Shown here: positions 53,104-60,409 of the stretch, piece after piece
How the letters are laid out: each line of letters opens with the position of its first letter
Numbering within the stretch: the first letter of the stretch is position 1
Assembly: GCF_000968135.1 (NCBI RefSeq)
Contig: NZ_FO538765.1
Coordinates: forward strand, 682,001-746,000
Length of the DNA stretch: 64,000 nt
Reading direction: 5' to 3'
DNA from: Magnetospira sp. QH-2
Lineage (GTDB): Bacteria; Pseudomonadota; Alphaproteobacteria; Rhodospirillales; Magnetospiraceae
Notes under the pieces: generated by a model
Database searches by the model: none
What the model saw: the letters and a program-made list of their open reading frames with translations, nothing else
Told to the model about the DNA's origin: nothing
Made by a program: the position numbers and the translations under genes

Positions 53104-55502
53104 AATTCACCTTGTCCTGGCTCAAGGAGCATCTTGAAATCGATGCGCCCTTAAAGGAAATCACCGACGGCCTGACCATGATCGGTCTGGAACTGGAAGG
53201 CGTCGAGGATCGCGCGGCGGCCTTGAAAGGCTTCGTCACCGCCAAGGTCACCGCCGCCGAGCGGCACCCGGATGCCGACAAGCTTCAGCTTTGCACGGTC
53301 GATACCGGGTCGGAGACCTTTCAGGTGGTCTGTGGCGCGCCCAATGCCCGGGCCGGCATGACCGGCGTCTTCGCCCGCGAAGGCATGTATATTCCGGGCA
53401 TTGACGTGACCTTGAAAAAGGCCAAGATCCGTGGCGTCGAGAGCCGTGGCATGCTGCTGTCCGAGCGCGAAATGGGGCTGTCCGACGACCATCAGGGGAT
53501 TGTCGATTTGCCCGAGGGTACCCCGATTGGCGAGGAAGCCGCCGCCATCATGGGCCTGGGCGATCCGATCATCGAAATTGCCATTACCCCGAACCGGGGC
53601 GACTGCCTGGGTGTGCGGGGCGTGGCCCGGGATTTGGCCGCCGCCGGAATTGGGATCCTGAAGCCGTTGGACGCGACACCGGTGCCGGCGGCCTTCGATA
53701 GCCCGGTCGGGGTGACGCTGGACTTCGACGAAGCCCACAGGGACGCCTGCCCCTATTTCGTCGGGCGCATGGTACGAGGCGTCAAAAACGGTGCGAGTCC
53801 GCAATGGGTGCAAGATAAGCTGACCGCCGTGGGGCTGAGGCCCATCTCGGCCCTGGTGGACATCACCAACCTGATGACCATCGAATATGGCCGCCCCATG
53901 CATGTGTTCGATCTGGCCAAGTGCGATGGGGGCATTCGCCCGCGCATGGCCAAGGACGGCGAGAAGCTGCTGGCTTTGGACGGCAAGGAGTACGAGCTGG
54001 ACGCGGAAATGACCGTCATCGCCGATCAGTCGCGTGCCGAGGCCATTGCCGGGATCATGGGCGGCGAGGAGTCCGGCTGCACAGAGACGACGACGGACGT
54101 GTTCATCGAGACGGCCTACTTCGATGCCGTGCGCACCGCCATGACCGGGCGCAAGCTGAACCTGCAATCCGATGCCCGCTATCGCTTCGAACGCGGCGTG
54201 GACCCGGAACTGATGATCGATGCCACCGAGATCGCCACCCGCTGGATGCTCGATTGGTGCGGCGGTGAAGCCTCCAACATCATCGTGGCCGGTGAAAAGC
54301 CGGTGACATCGAAGACCATCGCCTATCGCCCCAATCGGGTGGCGAGCCTGGGAGGCGTGGTGGTGGACGAGTCGGAACAGGAACGCATCCTGACCGTGCT
54401 TGGTTTTGGCATCGACAAAGGGGCTGAGACCTGGACCGTGACCTCTCCGGCCTGGCGTCACGATATTGTCGGCGAAGCCTGTGTGGTGGAGGAAATCCTG
54501 CGTCTGCATGGCTACGACAACATCCCCGCCGTGGCTCTGGAACGCACCACCGACCTGCCGGAAGCGGCCTGGCTGCCCACGCAGGCACGCCATGTGGCGG
54601 CGCGGCGGTTGCTGGCCCAGCGTGGCCTGCGCGAGGTGGTGACCTATTCCTTCCTGCCCGAGGGTCATGCGGAGCTGTTCGGCGGCGTGGACGATAGCCT
54701 GCGTCTGGTCAATCCCATCAGCGCCGATCTGAATGTCATGCGCCCGAGCATCCTGCCCAATCTGATCGCCGCCGCGGCGCGCAATGCCGACCGGGGCTTC
54801 CGCGATGCGGACCTGTTCGAGGTCGGCCCGCAGTTCCGGGACGACACGCCTGAGGGCCAGGATGTCATGGCCACCGGCCTGCGTTCCGGCCGCACCGGCC
54901 ATCGCAACTGGGCCAATCCGCCGCGCGGCGTGGATGCCTTCGATGCCAAGGCCGATGCCCTGGCGGTGCTGGCTGCCGTCGGTGCCCCGGTGGACAAGCT
55001 GCAAGTTTCCACCGACGCGCCGGGCTGGTATCACCCGGGCCGGTCAGGCTGCCTGCGCCTCGGCCCCAATGTGCTGGCCACCTTTGGTGAAATGCACCCC
55101 AAGGTGCTCAAGGCCCTGGGCCTGAAGGCCGCCGCCGCCGGGTACGAAGTATTCCTCGACCGGGTACCCTTCCCGAAGAAAAAGGCCGCCACCACTCGCC
55201 CGCGCCTGGATCTGTCGGCCTTCCAGCCGGTGGAACGGGACTTTGCCTTCGTGGTCGATACGGACGTGAAAGCCGGAGACCTGATGCGGGCCGTGCGCGG
55301 GGCCGACAAGGTCTTGATCACCGACGTGCGGGTGTTCGACCAGTTCATCGGCGGCAACCTGGGCGACGACAAGAAGTCCCTGGCCGTCAACATCGTCCTG
55401 CAACCCACCGAGAAGACCCTGACCGATCAGGACTTGGAAACCGTAGCGGCCAAGGTCGTGGCAGCGGTGGAGAAAGCGACAGGGGGGGCTTTGCGGGGGT
55501 AA
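53100..55502 (+). CDS. pheT: Phenylalanine--tRNA ligase beta subunit
   Basis: 800 residues, normal length. Domains in order: the tRNA-binding OB domain (about 40-150, [22 protein letters not shown]), the B3/B4 editing domain (about 215-385), B5 (about 400-470), the catalytic-like core (about 480-680), and the C-terminal anticodon-binding FDX-ACB domain (about 705-800, [12 protein letters not shown]). It clears Tyr-tRNAPhe through the B3/B4 site. It starts at ATGA overlapping pheS. A full copy of the dispersed repeat begins 20 bp after the stop. Confidence 0.97.
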   Translation: MKFTLSWLKEHLEIDAPLKEITDGLTMIGLELEGVEDRAAALKGFVTAKVTAAERHPDADKLQLCTVDTGSETFQVVCGAPNARAGMTGVFAREGMYIPGIDVTLKKAKIRGVESRGMLLSEREMGLSDDHQGIVDLPEGTPIGEEAAAIMGLGDPIIEIAITPNRGDCLGVRGVARDLAAAGIGILKPLDATPVPAAFDSPVGVTLDFDEAHRDACPYFVGRMVRGVKNGASPQWVQDKLTAVGLRPISALVDITNLMTIEYGRPMHVFDLAKCDGGIRPRMAKDGEKLLALDGKEYELDAEMTVIADQSRAEAIAGIMGGEESGCTETTTDVFIETAYFDAVRTAMTGRKLNLQSDARYRFERGVDPELMIDATEIATRWMLDWCGGEASNIIVAGEKPVTSKTIAYRPNRVASLGGVVVDESEQERILTVLGFGIDKGAETWTVTSPAWRHDIVGEACVVEEILRLHGYDNIPAVALERTTDLPEAAWLPTQARHVAARRLLAQRGLREVVTYSFLPEGHAELFGGVDDSLRLVNPISADLNVMRPSILPNLIAAAARNADRGFRDADLFEVGPQFRDDTPEGQDVMATGLRSGRTGHRNWANPPRGVDAFDAKADALAVLAAVGAPVDKLQVSTDAPGWYHPGRSGCLRLGPNVLATFGEMHPKVLKALGLKAAAAGYEVFLDRVPFPKKKAATTRPRLDLSAFQPVERDFAFVVDTDVKAGDLMRAVRGADKVLITDVRVFDQFIGGNLGDDKKSLAVNIVLQPTEKTLTDQDLETVAAKVVAAVEKATGGALRG

Positions 55503-55521
55503 GGAAAGCCTTGCCACGCCT

Positions 55522-55626
55522 AGCGCGTGTCGGGTCCAATCGGACCCGCTAGACACGCGCGACCTTATTGGAATCGATCACGTTTTTCATGTTTGATCGA
55601 ATCCGATCAAACACGACGTGATCTAG
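55522..55626 (+). repeat. 105-bp palindromic repeat, complete copy 2
   Basis: Starts TAGCGCGTGTC and ends GACGTGATCTA, in inverted orientation to the copy at 47460-47564 and differing from it at one base (AACACG versus AACATG). CTAG occurs at both ends (55521-55524 and 55624-55627). It forms two hairpins in series, and lies 20 bp after the pheT stop codon. Confidence 0.9.
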
Positions 55627-55660
55627 AGCATAAGATCGCTTTGATTCAATTTGCTATAGC

Positions 55661-55704
55661 GGCTGTCGGGTCCAAACGGACCCATTGGACACGACGTGAT
55701 CTAG
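55661..55704 (+). repeat. Deleted copy of the palindromic repeat, 35 bp from copy 2
   Basis: TGTCGGGTCC...GGACCC is followed by GGACACGACGTGATCTA, so the first palindrome is fused directly to the right end of the element with the middle missing. Between this and the full copy lies GCATAAGATCGCTTTGATTC, in the style of other alphaproteobacterial intergenic palindromes. Confidence 0.75.
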
Positions 55705-55730
55705 TTCTTTCGCAGGTTCCAATAGAATAA

Positions 55731-55754
55731 CGCCCCTCCCAACGGGAAGGGGCG
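55731..55754 (-). terminator. Terminator hairpin of the ppk2 gene
   Basis: On the minus strand CGCCCCTTCCC (55744-55754 on plus) pairs with GGGAGGGGCG (55731-55740 on plus) with one bulge, followed by TTATTCTATT. It lies 25 bases past the ppk2 stop codon. The T-run is imperfect. Confidence 0.65.
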
Positions 55755-55778
55755 CTATCGGATTTTGAACGCCGTGTT

Positions 55779-56672
55779 TTAATCGGCGATACCCAGTTGA
55801 ATACGCATCGCCTTCAAAATCTCCAGCTCTCGGGCACCGGAAACGATAATCTCCGGGTCCGGGGCATAGTCGAGTTCCGGATTGCGATTTTCATAGGGCA
55901 CAGCGTTGAGCAACACCTTGATAGCATTGATTCGCGCCAGATACTTGTCGTCGGAACGGACGATGGTCCAGGGGGCCACGGTGGTATGAGTCCTCAGTAA
56001 CATCTTGTATTTGACGTCTGTAAAGTCTTCCCATCGCTCCTGAGCCTGCACATCCACCTCCGACAACTTCCATTGCCGCAAAGGGTCGGTCATGCGGCGT
56101 TCGAAGCGTTCGGCCTGGACGTCCTTGGTGACGCTGAAGTACATCTTGACCAGAATGGTTCCGTTGCGCACCAGATCCTTCTCGAAGCCGGTGACGCCTT
56201 CCATGAAGGCTTCGTATTGCTCAGGCGTGCAGAAACCGAATACGGGCTCCACCATGGCCCTGTTGTACCAAGACCGGTCGAACAGCACGAATTCGCCGCC
56301 GCGCGGAAACTGTTGCACATAGCGTTGGAAGTACCACTGGCTGAGTTGCATCTGGGTCGGTTTGCCCAAGGCCACCACCCGATAGTGCTTTTCATTCATG
56401 TAGCGGGTGATACGACGGATGGTGCCACCCTTACCGGCGGCGTCGCGTCCTTCAAACAGGGCGATCACGCGGGTATCGGTTTCTTCCAGGTAGCGCTGCA
56501 TCTTGATCAGTTCGGCCTGATAGGGCTTCAAGGACTGCTCTTGCCGACGGCGCTCCAGCGCTCGAGCCGCCCGGCGGTCCTTCTTGGTCAGGTGGTTGAG
56601 CTCTTCCTTGGTGTTCTTGTAGCTCTCCGCAAGCTCATCGACTGACAGCAATTCCCCATCAATCTCGATCAT
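55779..56672 (-). CDS. ppk2: Polyphosphate kinase 2 (PPK2 class I-type)
   Basis: 297 residues. PPK2 enzymes transfer phosphate between polyphosphate and nucleoside diphosphates, mostly making GTP or ATP from polyP. Walker A is FEGRDAAGKGGTIRR and Walker B VLFDRSWYNRA. The lid region KYKMLLRTHTTVAPWTIVRSDDKYLARINAI is typical. Single-domain length indicates class I or III. I use the ATG at 56672 (MIEIDGEL), with AGGACGG upstream, rather than earlier codons of the open frame. It lies alone between pheT and an unrelated gene pair. Confidence 0.92.
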   Translation of the reverse strand: MIEIDGELLSVDELAESYKNTKEELNHLTKKDRRAARALERRRQEQSLKPYQAELIKMQRYLEETDTRVIALFEGRDAAGKGGTIRRITRYMNEKHYRVVALGKPTQMQLSQWYFQRYVQQFPRGGEFVLFDRSWYNRAMVEPVFGFCTPEQYEAFMEGVTGFEKDLVRNGTILVKMYFSVTKDVQAERFERRMTDPLRQWKLSEVDVQAQERWEDFTDVKYKMLLRTHTTVAPWTIVRSDDKYLARINAIKVLLNAVPYENRNPELDYAPDPEIIVSGARELEILKAMRIQLGIAD

Positions 56673-57065
56673 ATCCGTCCTATTTAATCCCACCACGATT
56701 ACCCCTCGCTTCAAATGTTTTATGCTGCATAGCATATAGGATCCGTCCCGCCATTCCAACCGGTGTGGTGGCGCAAGAGAACTTCTATAAACAGACCAAG
56801 CTCTCCCTGGCGAGACCGACGAATCGTCGGTGCCCCTGTCCTTGAGGATTTCGCCGGGCGATCCCCGATCACCCAGGCAAAAGGCTGAAAGAAACTTGAT
56901 CGATGGAGCCGGGGGGTGCCGGTGCTATCTCGTTGGTTTTACTATATTTCCATAAATTTTCTGGGGATATGGGGTGCCCTCTAACCTCTTAATTCAACTT
57001 GACAACACTTATAATATGAGAATAATTCGCAATCGCATTTGAGGTCTCAGAAGGATTGCCAGCCC
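56673..57065. other. 393-bp divergent intergenic region (ppk2 / 57066 gene)
   Basis: No gene recognised. A perfect inverted repeat ACCGACGA-A-TCGTCGGT lies at 56815-56831. From about 56935 the DNA becomes AT-rich. A TTGACA at 56999-57004, a TATAAT at 57010-57015 and a Fur-like site at 57017-57035 lie close to the downstream gene, although TTGACA and TATAAT are too close together to be one promoter. TTGACA with ATAATT at 57022-57027 (17-base spacer) is the more likely pair. Confidence 0.5.
57017..57035 (+). promoter_or_regulatory. Fur-box-like site upstream of an unrecognised gene pair
   Basis: TGAGAATAATTCGCAATCG resembles the GATAAT-repeat/TGAGAAT-ATTCGCA form of Fur operators, overlapping the predicted -10 region. 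About 30 bp separate it from the ATG at 57066. If real, the gene pair would be iron-repressed. The match is by eye only. Confidence 0.4.
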
Positions 57066-57431
57066 ATGGACGCTCGTGTCGATGATTTACTGCCTGCGGA
57101 TGAAAAAAACCGCGCCACCAACGCGCAGCCGGATTCTCGCAGCCATCCCTGCGCACCGCTTCACCCGCGCCGGGAAACGGTGTCGCCCCATAATCGTCCG
57201 CCTCGCAGCAGACCCAAGGCCCGGGCCACCCCAAAGCGCAGCGTGCGCCGGGTGGGCAAGGAAGCGGTAAAGGCAGGCATGGCGGCGAGTCTGGCGGTGA
57301 CCATGCTGACCGGTCTGAAGATCGTCAAGCCGATGAAATTGCATGGGCCCGCGAGCTGGCTGTTTGTCGGGCTGACCCTGGCCCATACCCTGGTCTACGA
57401 AATCCCCAACAAGCGCGCGACGAAAAGGTAG
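57066..57431 (+). CDS. Uncharacterised small membrane protein (121 aa)
   Basis: The N-terminal ~65 residues are polar, rich in Pro, Arg, Ala and His, and probably disordered. One amphipathic or membrane segment lies at about 75-90 (AGMAASLAVTMLTGLKIVK) and one hydrophobic helix at about 96-113 (GPASWLFVGLTLAHTLVYEI), followed by a basic end. I do not recognise it. AGGA lies 9 bases before the ATG. It ends 4 bp before the next GTG start, so the two are coupled. A Fur-like site upstream suggests a link to iron. Confidence 0.65.
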   Translation: MDARVDDLLPADEKNRATNAQPDSRSHPCAPLHPRRETVSPHNRPPRSRPKARATPKRSVRRVGKEAVKAGMAASLAVTMLTGLKIVKPMKLHGPASWLFVGLTLAHTLVYEIPNKRATKR

Positions 57432-57435
57432 TCCG

Positions 57436-58008
57436 GTGATCTATTTAGTACCCATAGTCTTTGCTGCGGGATGGGGGATCGGCACCCTTGCCGCCAAGGC
57501 CGGTCGCAAAATCGCGAGCGTCTCCACCAAGAAGCTCAAACCCGGCAAGTCGATGATTCACTTTGCCCGGGAAATCTGGGAGGAGGAAGACGAGGTGATT
57601 CTGGCCACCGAGGACATTCCCCTGGACAACAGTCATGGCGCCACCCTCCTGGCCACCGATCTATATTTCACTCGCAGCGCCCGTACCCGGATCGTGGTTG
57701 TGCGGGACCGGGGCAGCCTATCCGAATTGAGTGCCGAGGTGTTTTCGTTGATCAGGAATCAGACCGAGCACTATCTGAAGCGGACCTTGGGCCTGAATCT
57801 GGAAGCGGAAATCGAACGCAAGATCCATCTGAGGTTGACCGCCCCGCCCCACGGGATCAGCCACTACCGGGTGCTGTGGAAGCAGACCGGCTTGCGGGGA
57901 TACTACGAGGTGGAAATCGGCCAACGCTTCTATCAGGTCCCATTCCTGGTGACCCACGGACTGAGCGTTTCCGTGGACTCTCTTCCCGGGCAGCCGACAG
58001 CGGCGTAA
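57436..58008 (+). CDS. Uncharacterised membrane-anchored protein (190 aa)
   Basis: Starts at GTG with one N-terminal hydrophobic segment (about 2-20, IYLVPIVFAAGWGIGTLAA). A soluble domain of ~160 residues follows, rich in beta strands and charged (HFAREIWEEEDEVILATEDIPLDNSHGATLLATDLYFTRSARTRIVVVRDRG...). No motif was recognised. It shares a likely Fur-controlled transcript with the preceding small membrane protein and is convergent with rplT. A surface or envelope role is possible; nothing proves it. Confidence 0.68.
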   Translation: MIYLVPIVFAAGWGIGTLAAKAGRKIASVSTKKLKPGKSMIHFAREIWEEEDEVILATEDIPLDNSHGATLLATDLYFTRSARTRIVVVRDRGSLSELSAEVFSLIRNQTEHYLKRTLGLNLEAEIERKIHLRLTAPPHGISHYRVLWKQTGLRGYYEVEIGQRFYQVPFLVTHGLSVSVDSLPGQPTAA

Positions 58009-58021
58009 CCGCCCATAAAGA

Positions 58022-58049
58022 AACGCCCCTCCCATGCGGGAAGGGCGTT
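58022..58049 (-). terminator. Terminator between rplT and the convergent gene
   Basis: AACGCCC (58022-58028) pairs with GGGCGTT (58043-58049), with an inner CCC/GGG pair. On the minus strand the hairpin is followed by TCTTTAT, giving rplT a terminator 23 bases after its stop. It may also serve the plus-strand gene ending at 58008. Confidence 0.7.
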
Positions 58050-58071
58050 GCCTTGTTCGATTGTCGCTGAT

Positions 58072-58425
58072 TTACAGCGCCGAGCGGGCCTGTTCGACCA
58101 GGCTGCCGAAAGCCTCGGGCTCATGTACGGCCAGATCGGCGAGCACCTTGCGGTCCAGCTCCACGCCAGCCTTGGTCAGGCCGTTCATGAACTGGGAGTA
58201 GGTCATGTCGTGCAGTCGGGCGGCAGCGTTGATGCGTTGAATCCACAAAGAGCGGAAACTGCGCTTCTTGGCGCGCCGGTCGCGGTAGGCGTACTGAAGG
58301 CCCTTTTCGACCTTTTCCAGAGCCACACGATAAGCGGTGCTGTTGCGGCCCTGATAGCCCTTGGCGAGCTTGAGAACCTTCTTATGACGGGCGTGGGCTG
58401 TTTTGCCCCGGGAAACACGTGCCAT
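58072..58425 (-). CDS. rplT: 50S ribosomal protein L20
   Basis: 117 residues, normal length. It begins [26 protein letters not shown], the basic N-terminal extension that binds 23S rRNA, and has the globular C-terminal part [37 protein letters not shown]20 is needed early in 50S assembly and represses its own operon in several bacteria. It is 14 bp downstream of rpmI. No infC is present upstream. Confidence 0.98.
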   Translation of the reverse strand: MARVSRGKTAHARHKKVLKLAKGYQGRNSTAYRVALEKVEKGLQYAYRDRRAKKRSFRSLWIQRINAAARLHDMTYSQFMNGLTKAGVELDRKVLADLAVHEPEAFGSLVEQARSAL

Positions 58426-58439
58426 GGATCAATCCTCCT

Positions 58440-58640
58440 TTAGCGGCTATAGGGCATGAAGCTTTTGACCATACGGGCGTCCACATCGTTGAGGATCATG
58501 GAGCCACGGGCCTTACGTTTCATGCTCATGGGGCGCTTGGAGGTATTGTGCTGCTTGCGGGCGGGGTTGCCGCGAACTTTACCGGAGGCAGTCATGCTGA
58601 AGCGCTTCTTGGCGCTTGCCTTGGTCTTCATCTTGGGCAT
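58440..58640 (-). CDS. rpmI: 50S ribosomal protein L35
   Basis: 66 residues, MPKMKTKASAKKRFSMTASGKVRG at the start, typical L35. The ATG at 58640 is preceded by AAAGGATGA on the minus strand; an in-frame ATG three codons upstream is less likely. It leads a two-gene operon with rplT. The usual upstream neighbour infC (IF-3) is missing, and a promoter lies about 80 bp upstream instead. Confidence 0.97.
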   Translation of the reverse strand: MPKMKTKASAKKRFSMTASGKVRGNPARKQHNTSKRPMSMKRKARGSMILNDVDARMVKSFMPYSR

Positions 58641-58718
58641 TTCGATCATCCTTTCAACAAAGGTTTGGTCTTATTTGGCGGCTGGGCATGCCCCGCCGGA
58701 CCGCCGATGAGAGGCCGG

Positions 58719-58747
58719 GTTATAGCCGAGCCCGCCTGGGATTGCAA
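58719..58747 (-). promoter_or_regulatory. Promoter of rpmI-rplT with a structured leader
   Basis: On the minus strand TTGCAA (58742-58747) is followed by a 17-base spacer and TATAAC (58719-58724). A transcript starting near 58711 has a ~70-nt leader with a GGCGG...CCGCC stem enclosing GGGCATGCCC. The leader could be the target of L20 autoregulation; that is inference. Confidence 0.6.
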
Positions 58748-58961
58748 CCGTTATGGCACCTGGGATTGCGGCGCCTGAAAGAGGGAACGGCCAGTCGGCG
58801 AAGTGATTAAATAATAGGCACTCTTTTTGGCGACTCGCGGTGATTGTGATTAATTAATGACCATATGGGGGTTCCAATGGCATGTGCCTAGCTTGGAAGG
58901 ATTGATCTCACGGGGGCGGAGTCTCAGCAATTACGGGACTTAATGTGCGTTGCCGAGGCCC

Positions 58962-58977
58962 TGGCACGGCCCTTGCT
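58962..58977 (+). promoter_or_regulatory. Sigma54 (RpoN) promoter of the urt operon
   Basis: TGGCACGGCCCTTGCT matches the -24/-12 consensus TGGCAC-N5-TTGC(A/T), with GG at 58963-58964 and GC at 58975-58976. Transcription would start near 58988, giving a ~40-nt leader before urtA. Urea transporter genes are commonly under NtrC control, which requires this promoter type. I did not find a clear NtrC site upstream. Confidence 0.8.
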
Positions 58978-59026
58978 TTGTTGGGGGTGGTTCAACAACA
59001 ACCCTTGAGTGGAGAGAGATCCAAAC

Positions 59027-60316
59027 ATGAAAAATTCGATACGCACCCTGGTCGGTGCCGGCGCTGTTGCCGCGACGACCTTTGTGGCCGGAATGGCCCA
59101 GGCCGCCGACACCATCAAGGTCGGTGTTTTGCACTCCCTGTCCGGCACCATGGCCATCAGTGAAACGACACTGAAGGACACGGTATTGATGATGGTCGAT
59201 GAGCAGAACAAGAAGGGTGGCTTGCTCGGCAAGAAGCTCGAAGCCGTGGTCGTCGATCCGGCCTCCAACTGGCCGCTGTTCGCCGAAAAGGCCCGTGAAT
59301 TGATCGAGAAGAACAAGGTGGACGTGGTGTTCGGCTGCTGGACCTCGGTGTCCCGCAAGTCCGTGCTGCCGGTGTTCGAGGAACTGAATTCCATGCTGTT
59401 CTATCCGGTACAGTACGAAGGCGAGGAAAGCTCCCGCAACGTCTTCTATACCGGTGCCGCGCCGAACCAGCAGGCCATCCCGGCGGTGGACTACCTGCTT
59501 AGCGAAGACGGCGGTGCCGCCAAGCGCATCGTGTTGCTGGGGACCGACTATGTGTATCCCCGCACCACCAATAAAGTGCTGCGGTCCTACCTGCACTCCA
59601 AGGGTATCATGGATGCCGACATCATGGAGAATTACACCCCGTTCGGTCATTCCGATTGGCAGACCATCGTCGCCGACGTGAAGAAATTTGCTTCCGCCGG
59701 TAAGAAGACCGCCGTGGTTTCGACCATCAACGGTGACGCCAACGTGCCGTTCTACAAGGAACTGGGCAACCAGGGCATCAAGGCCGAAGACATCCCGGTC
59801 GTCGCTTTCTCCGTCGGTGAAGAAGAATTGGCTGGCCTCGATACCAAGCCGCTGGTCGGTCACCTGGCCGCCTGGAATTACTTCATGAGCGTCGATGCGG
59901 AAGAGAACGACGCCTTCATCACGGCCTGGCACAAGTTCATCAAGAACGAAAAGCGCGTCACCAACGATCCGATGGAAGCCACTTACATCGGCTTCAAGAT
60001 GTGGTCCCAGGCCGTCGAGCAGGCCGGTACCACCGACGTGGACGCTGTCCGCCAGGCCATGTACGGCCAGAAAGTCGCCAACCTGACCGGCGGCATGGCG
60101 GTGATGAACACCAACCATCACCTGTCCAAGCCTGTGCTGATCGGCGAGATCCAGGACGATGGCCAGTTCGAAATCGTCTGGCAGACCGAAGGTGAAGTGG
60201 TGGGCGATGCCTGGTCCGACTTCATCCCGGAAAGCGCCAAGCTGACCGCCGACTGGACCTATCCCTGGGTCTGTGGCAACTGCGAGAAGCCGAAGTTCGG
60301 TGCGCCGGCCATGTAA
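59027..60316 (+). CDS. urtA: Urea ABC transporter, substrate-binding protein
   Basis: 429 residues with a signal peptide (KNSIRTLVGAGAVAATTFVAGMAQA, cut near residue 26). It is a periplasmic type I binding protein of the branched-chain amino acid/amide class. The mature part starts ADTIKVGVLHSLSGTMAISETTLKDTVLMMVDEQNKKGG and has FGCWTSVSRKSVLPVFEE and LFYPVQYEGEESSRNVFYTGAAPNQQ, which are specific for UrtA. The ATG at 59027 follows GGAGAGAG. It is first in urtABCDE, behind a sigma54 promoter. Confidence 0.96.
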   Translation: MKNSIRTLVGAGAVAATTFVAGMAQAADTIKVGVLHSLSGTMAISETTLKDTVLMMVDEQNKKGGLLGKKLEAVVVDPASNWPLFAEKARELIEKNKVDVVFGCWTSVSRKSVLPVFEELNSMLFYPVQYEGEESSRNVFYTGAAPNQQAIPAVDYLLSEDGGAAKRIVLLGTDYVYPRTTNKVLRSYLHSKGIMDADIMENYTPFGHSDWQTIVADVKKFASAGKKTAVVSTINGDANVPFYKELGNQGIKAEDIPVVAFSVGEEELAGLDTKPLVGHLAAWNYFMSVDAEENDAFITAWHKFIKNEKRVTNDPMEATYIGFKMWSQAVEQAGTTDVDAVRQAMYGQKVANLTGGMAVMNTNHHLSKPVLIGEIQDDGQFEIVWQTEGEVVGDAWSDFIPESAKLTADWTYPWVCGNCEKPKFGAPAM

Positions 60317-60409
60317 GGCCATTACCGATCATCCCGGGGCCGGTTACCCATCGGCCCCGGGACCCCTTTCCTTATTCGTTTTTCCATTTTTCCCAAGAAC
60401 AGGCGGGTC

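Noticed and set aside
55585-55612. FNR-like TTGATC...GATCAA in the dispersed repeat
   Set aside because: The half-sites are spaced 8 bases apart instead of 4, and the sequence is the palindromic core of a repeat found far from promoters.
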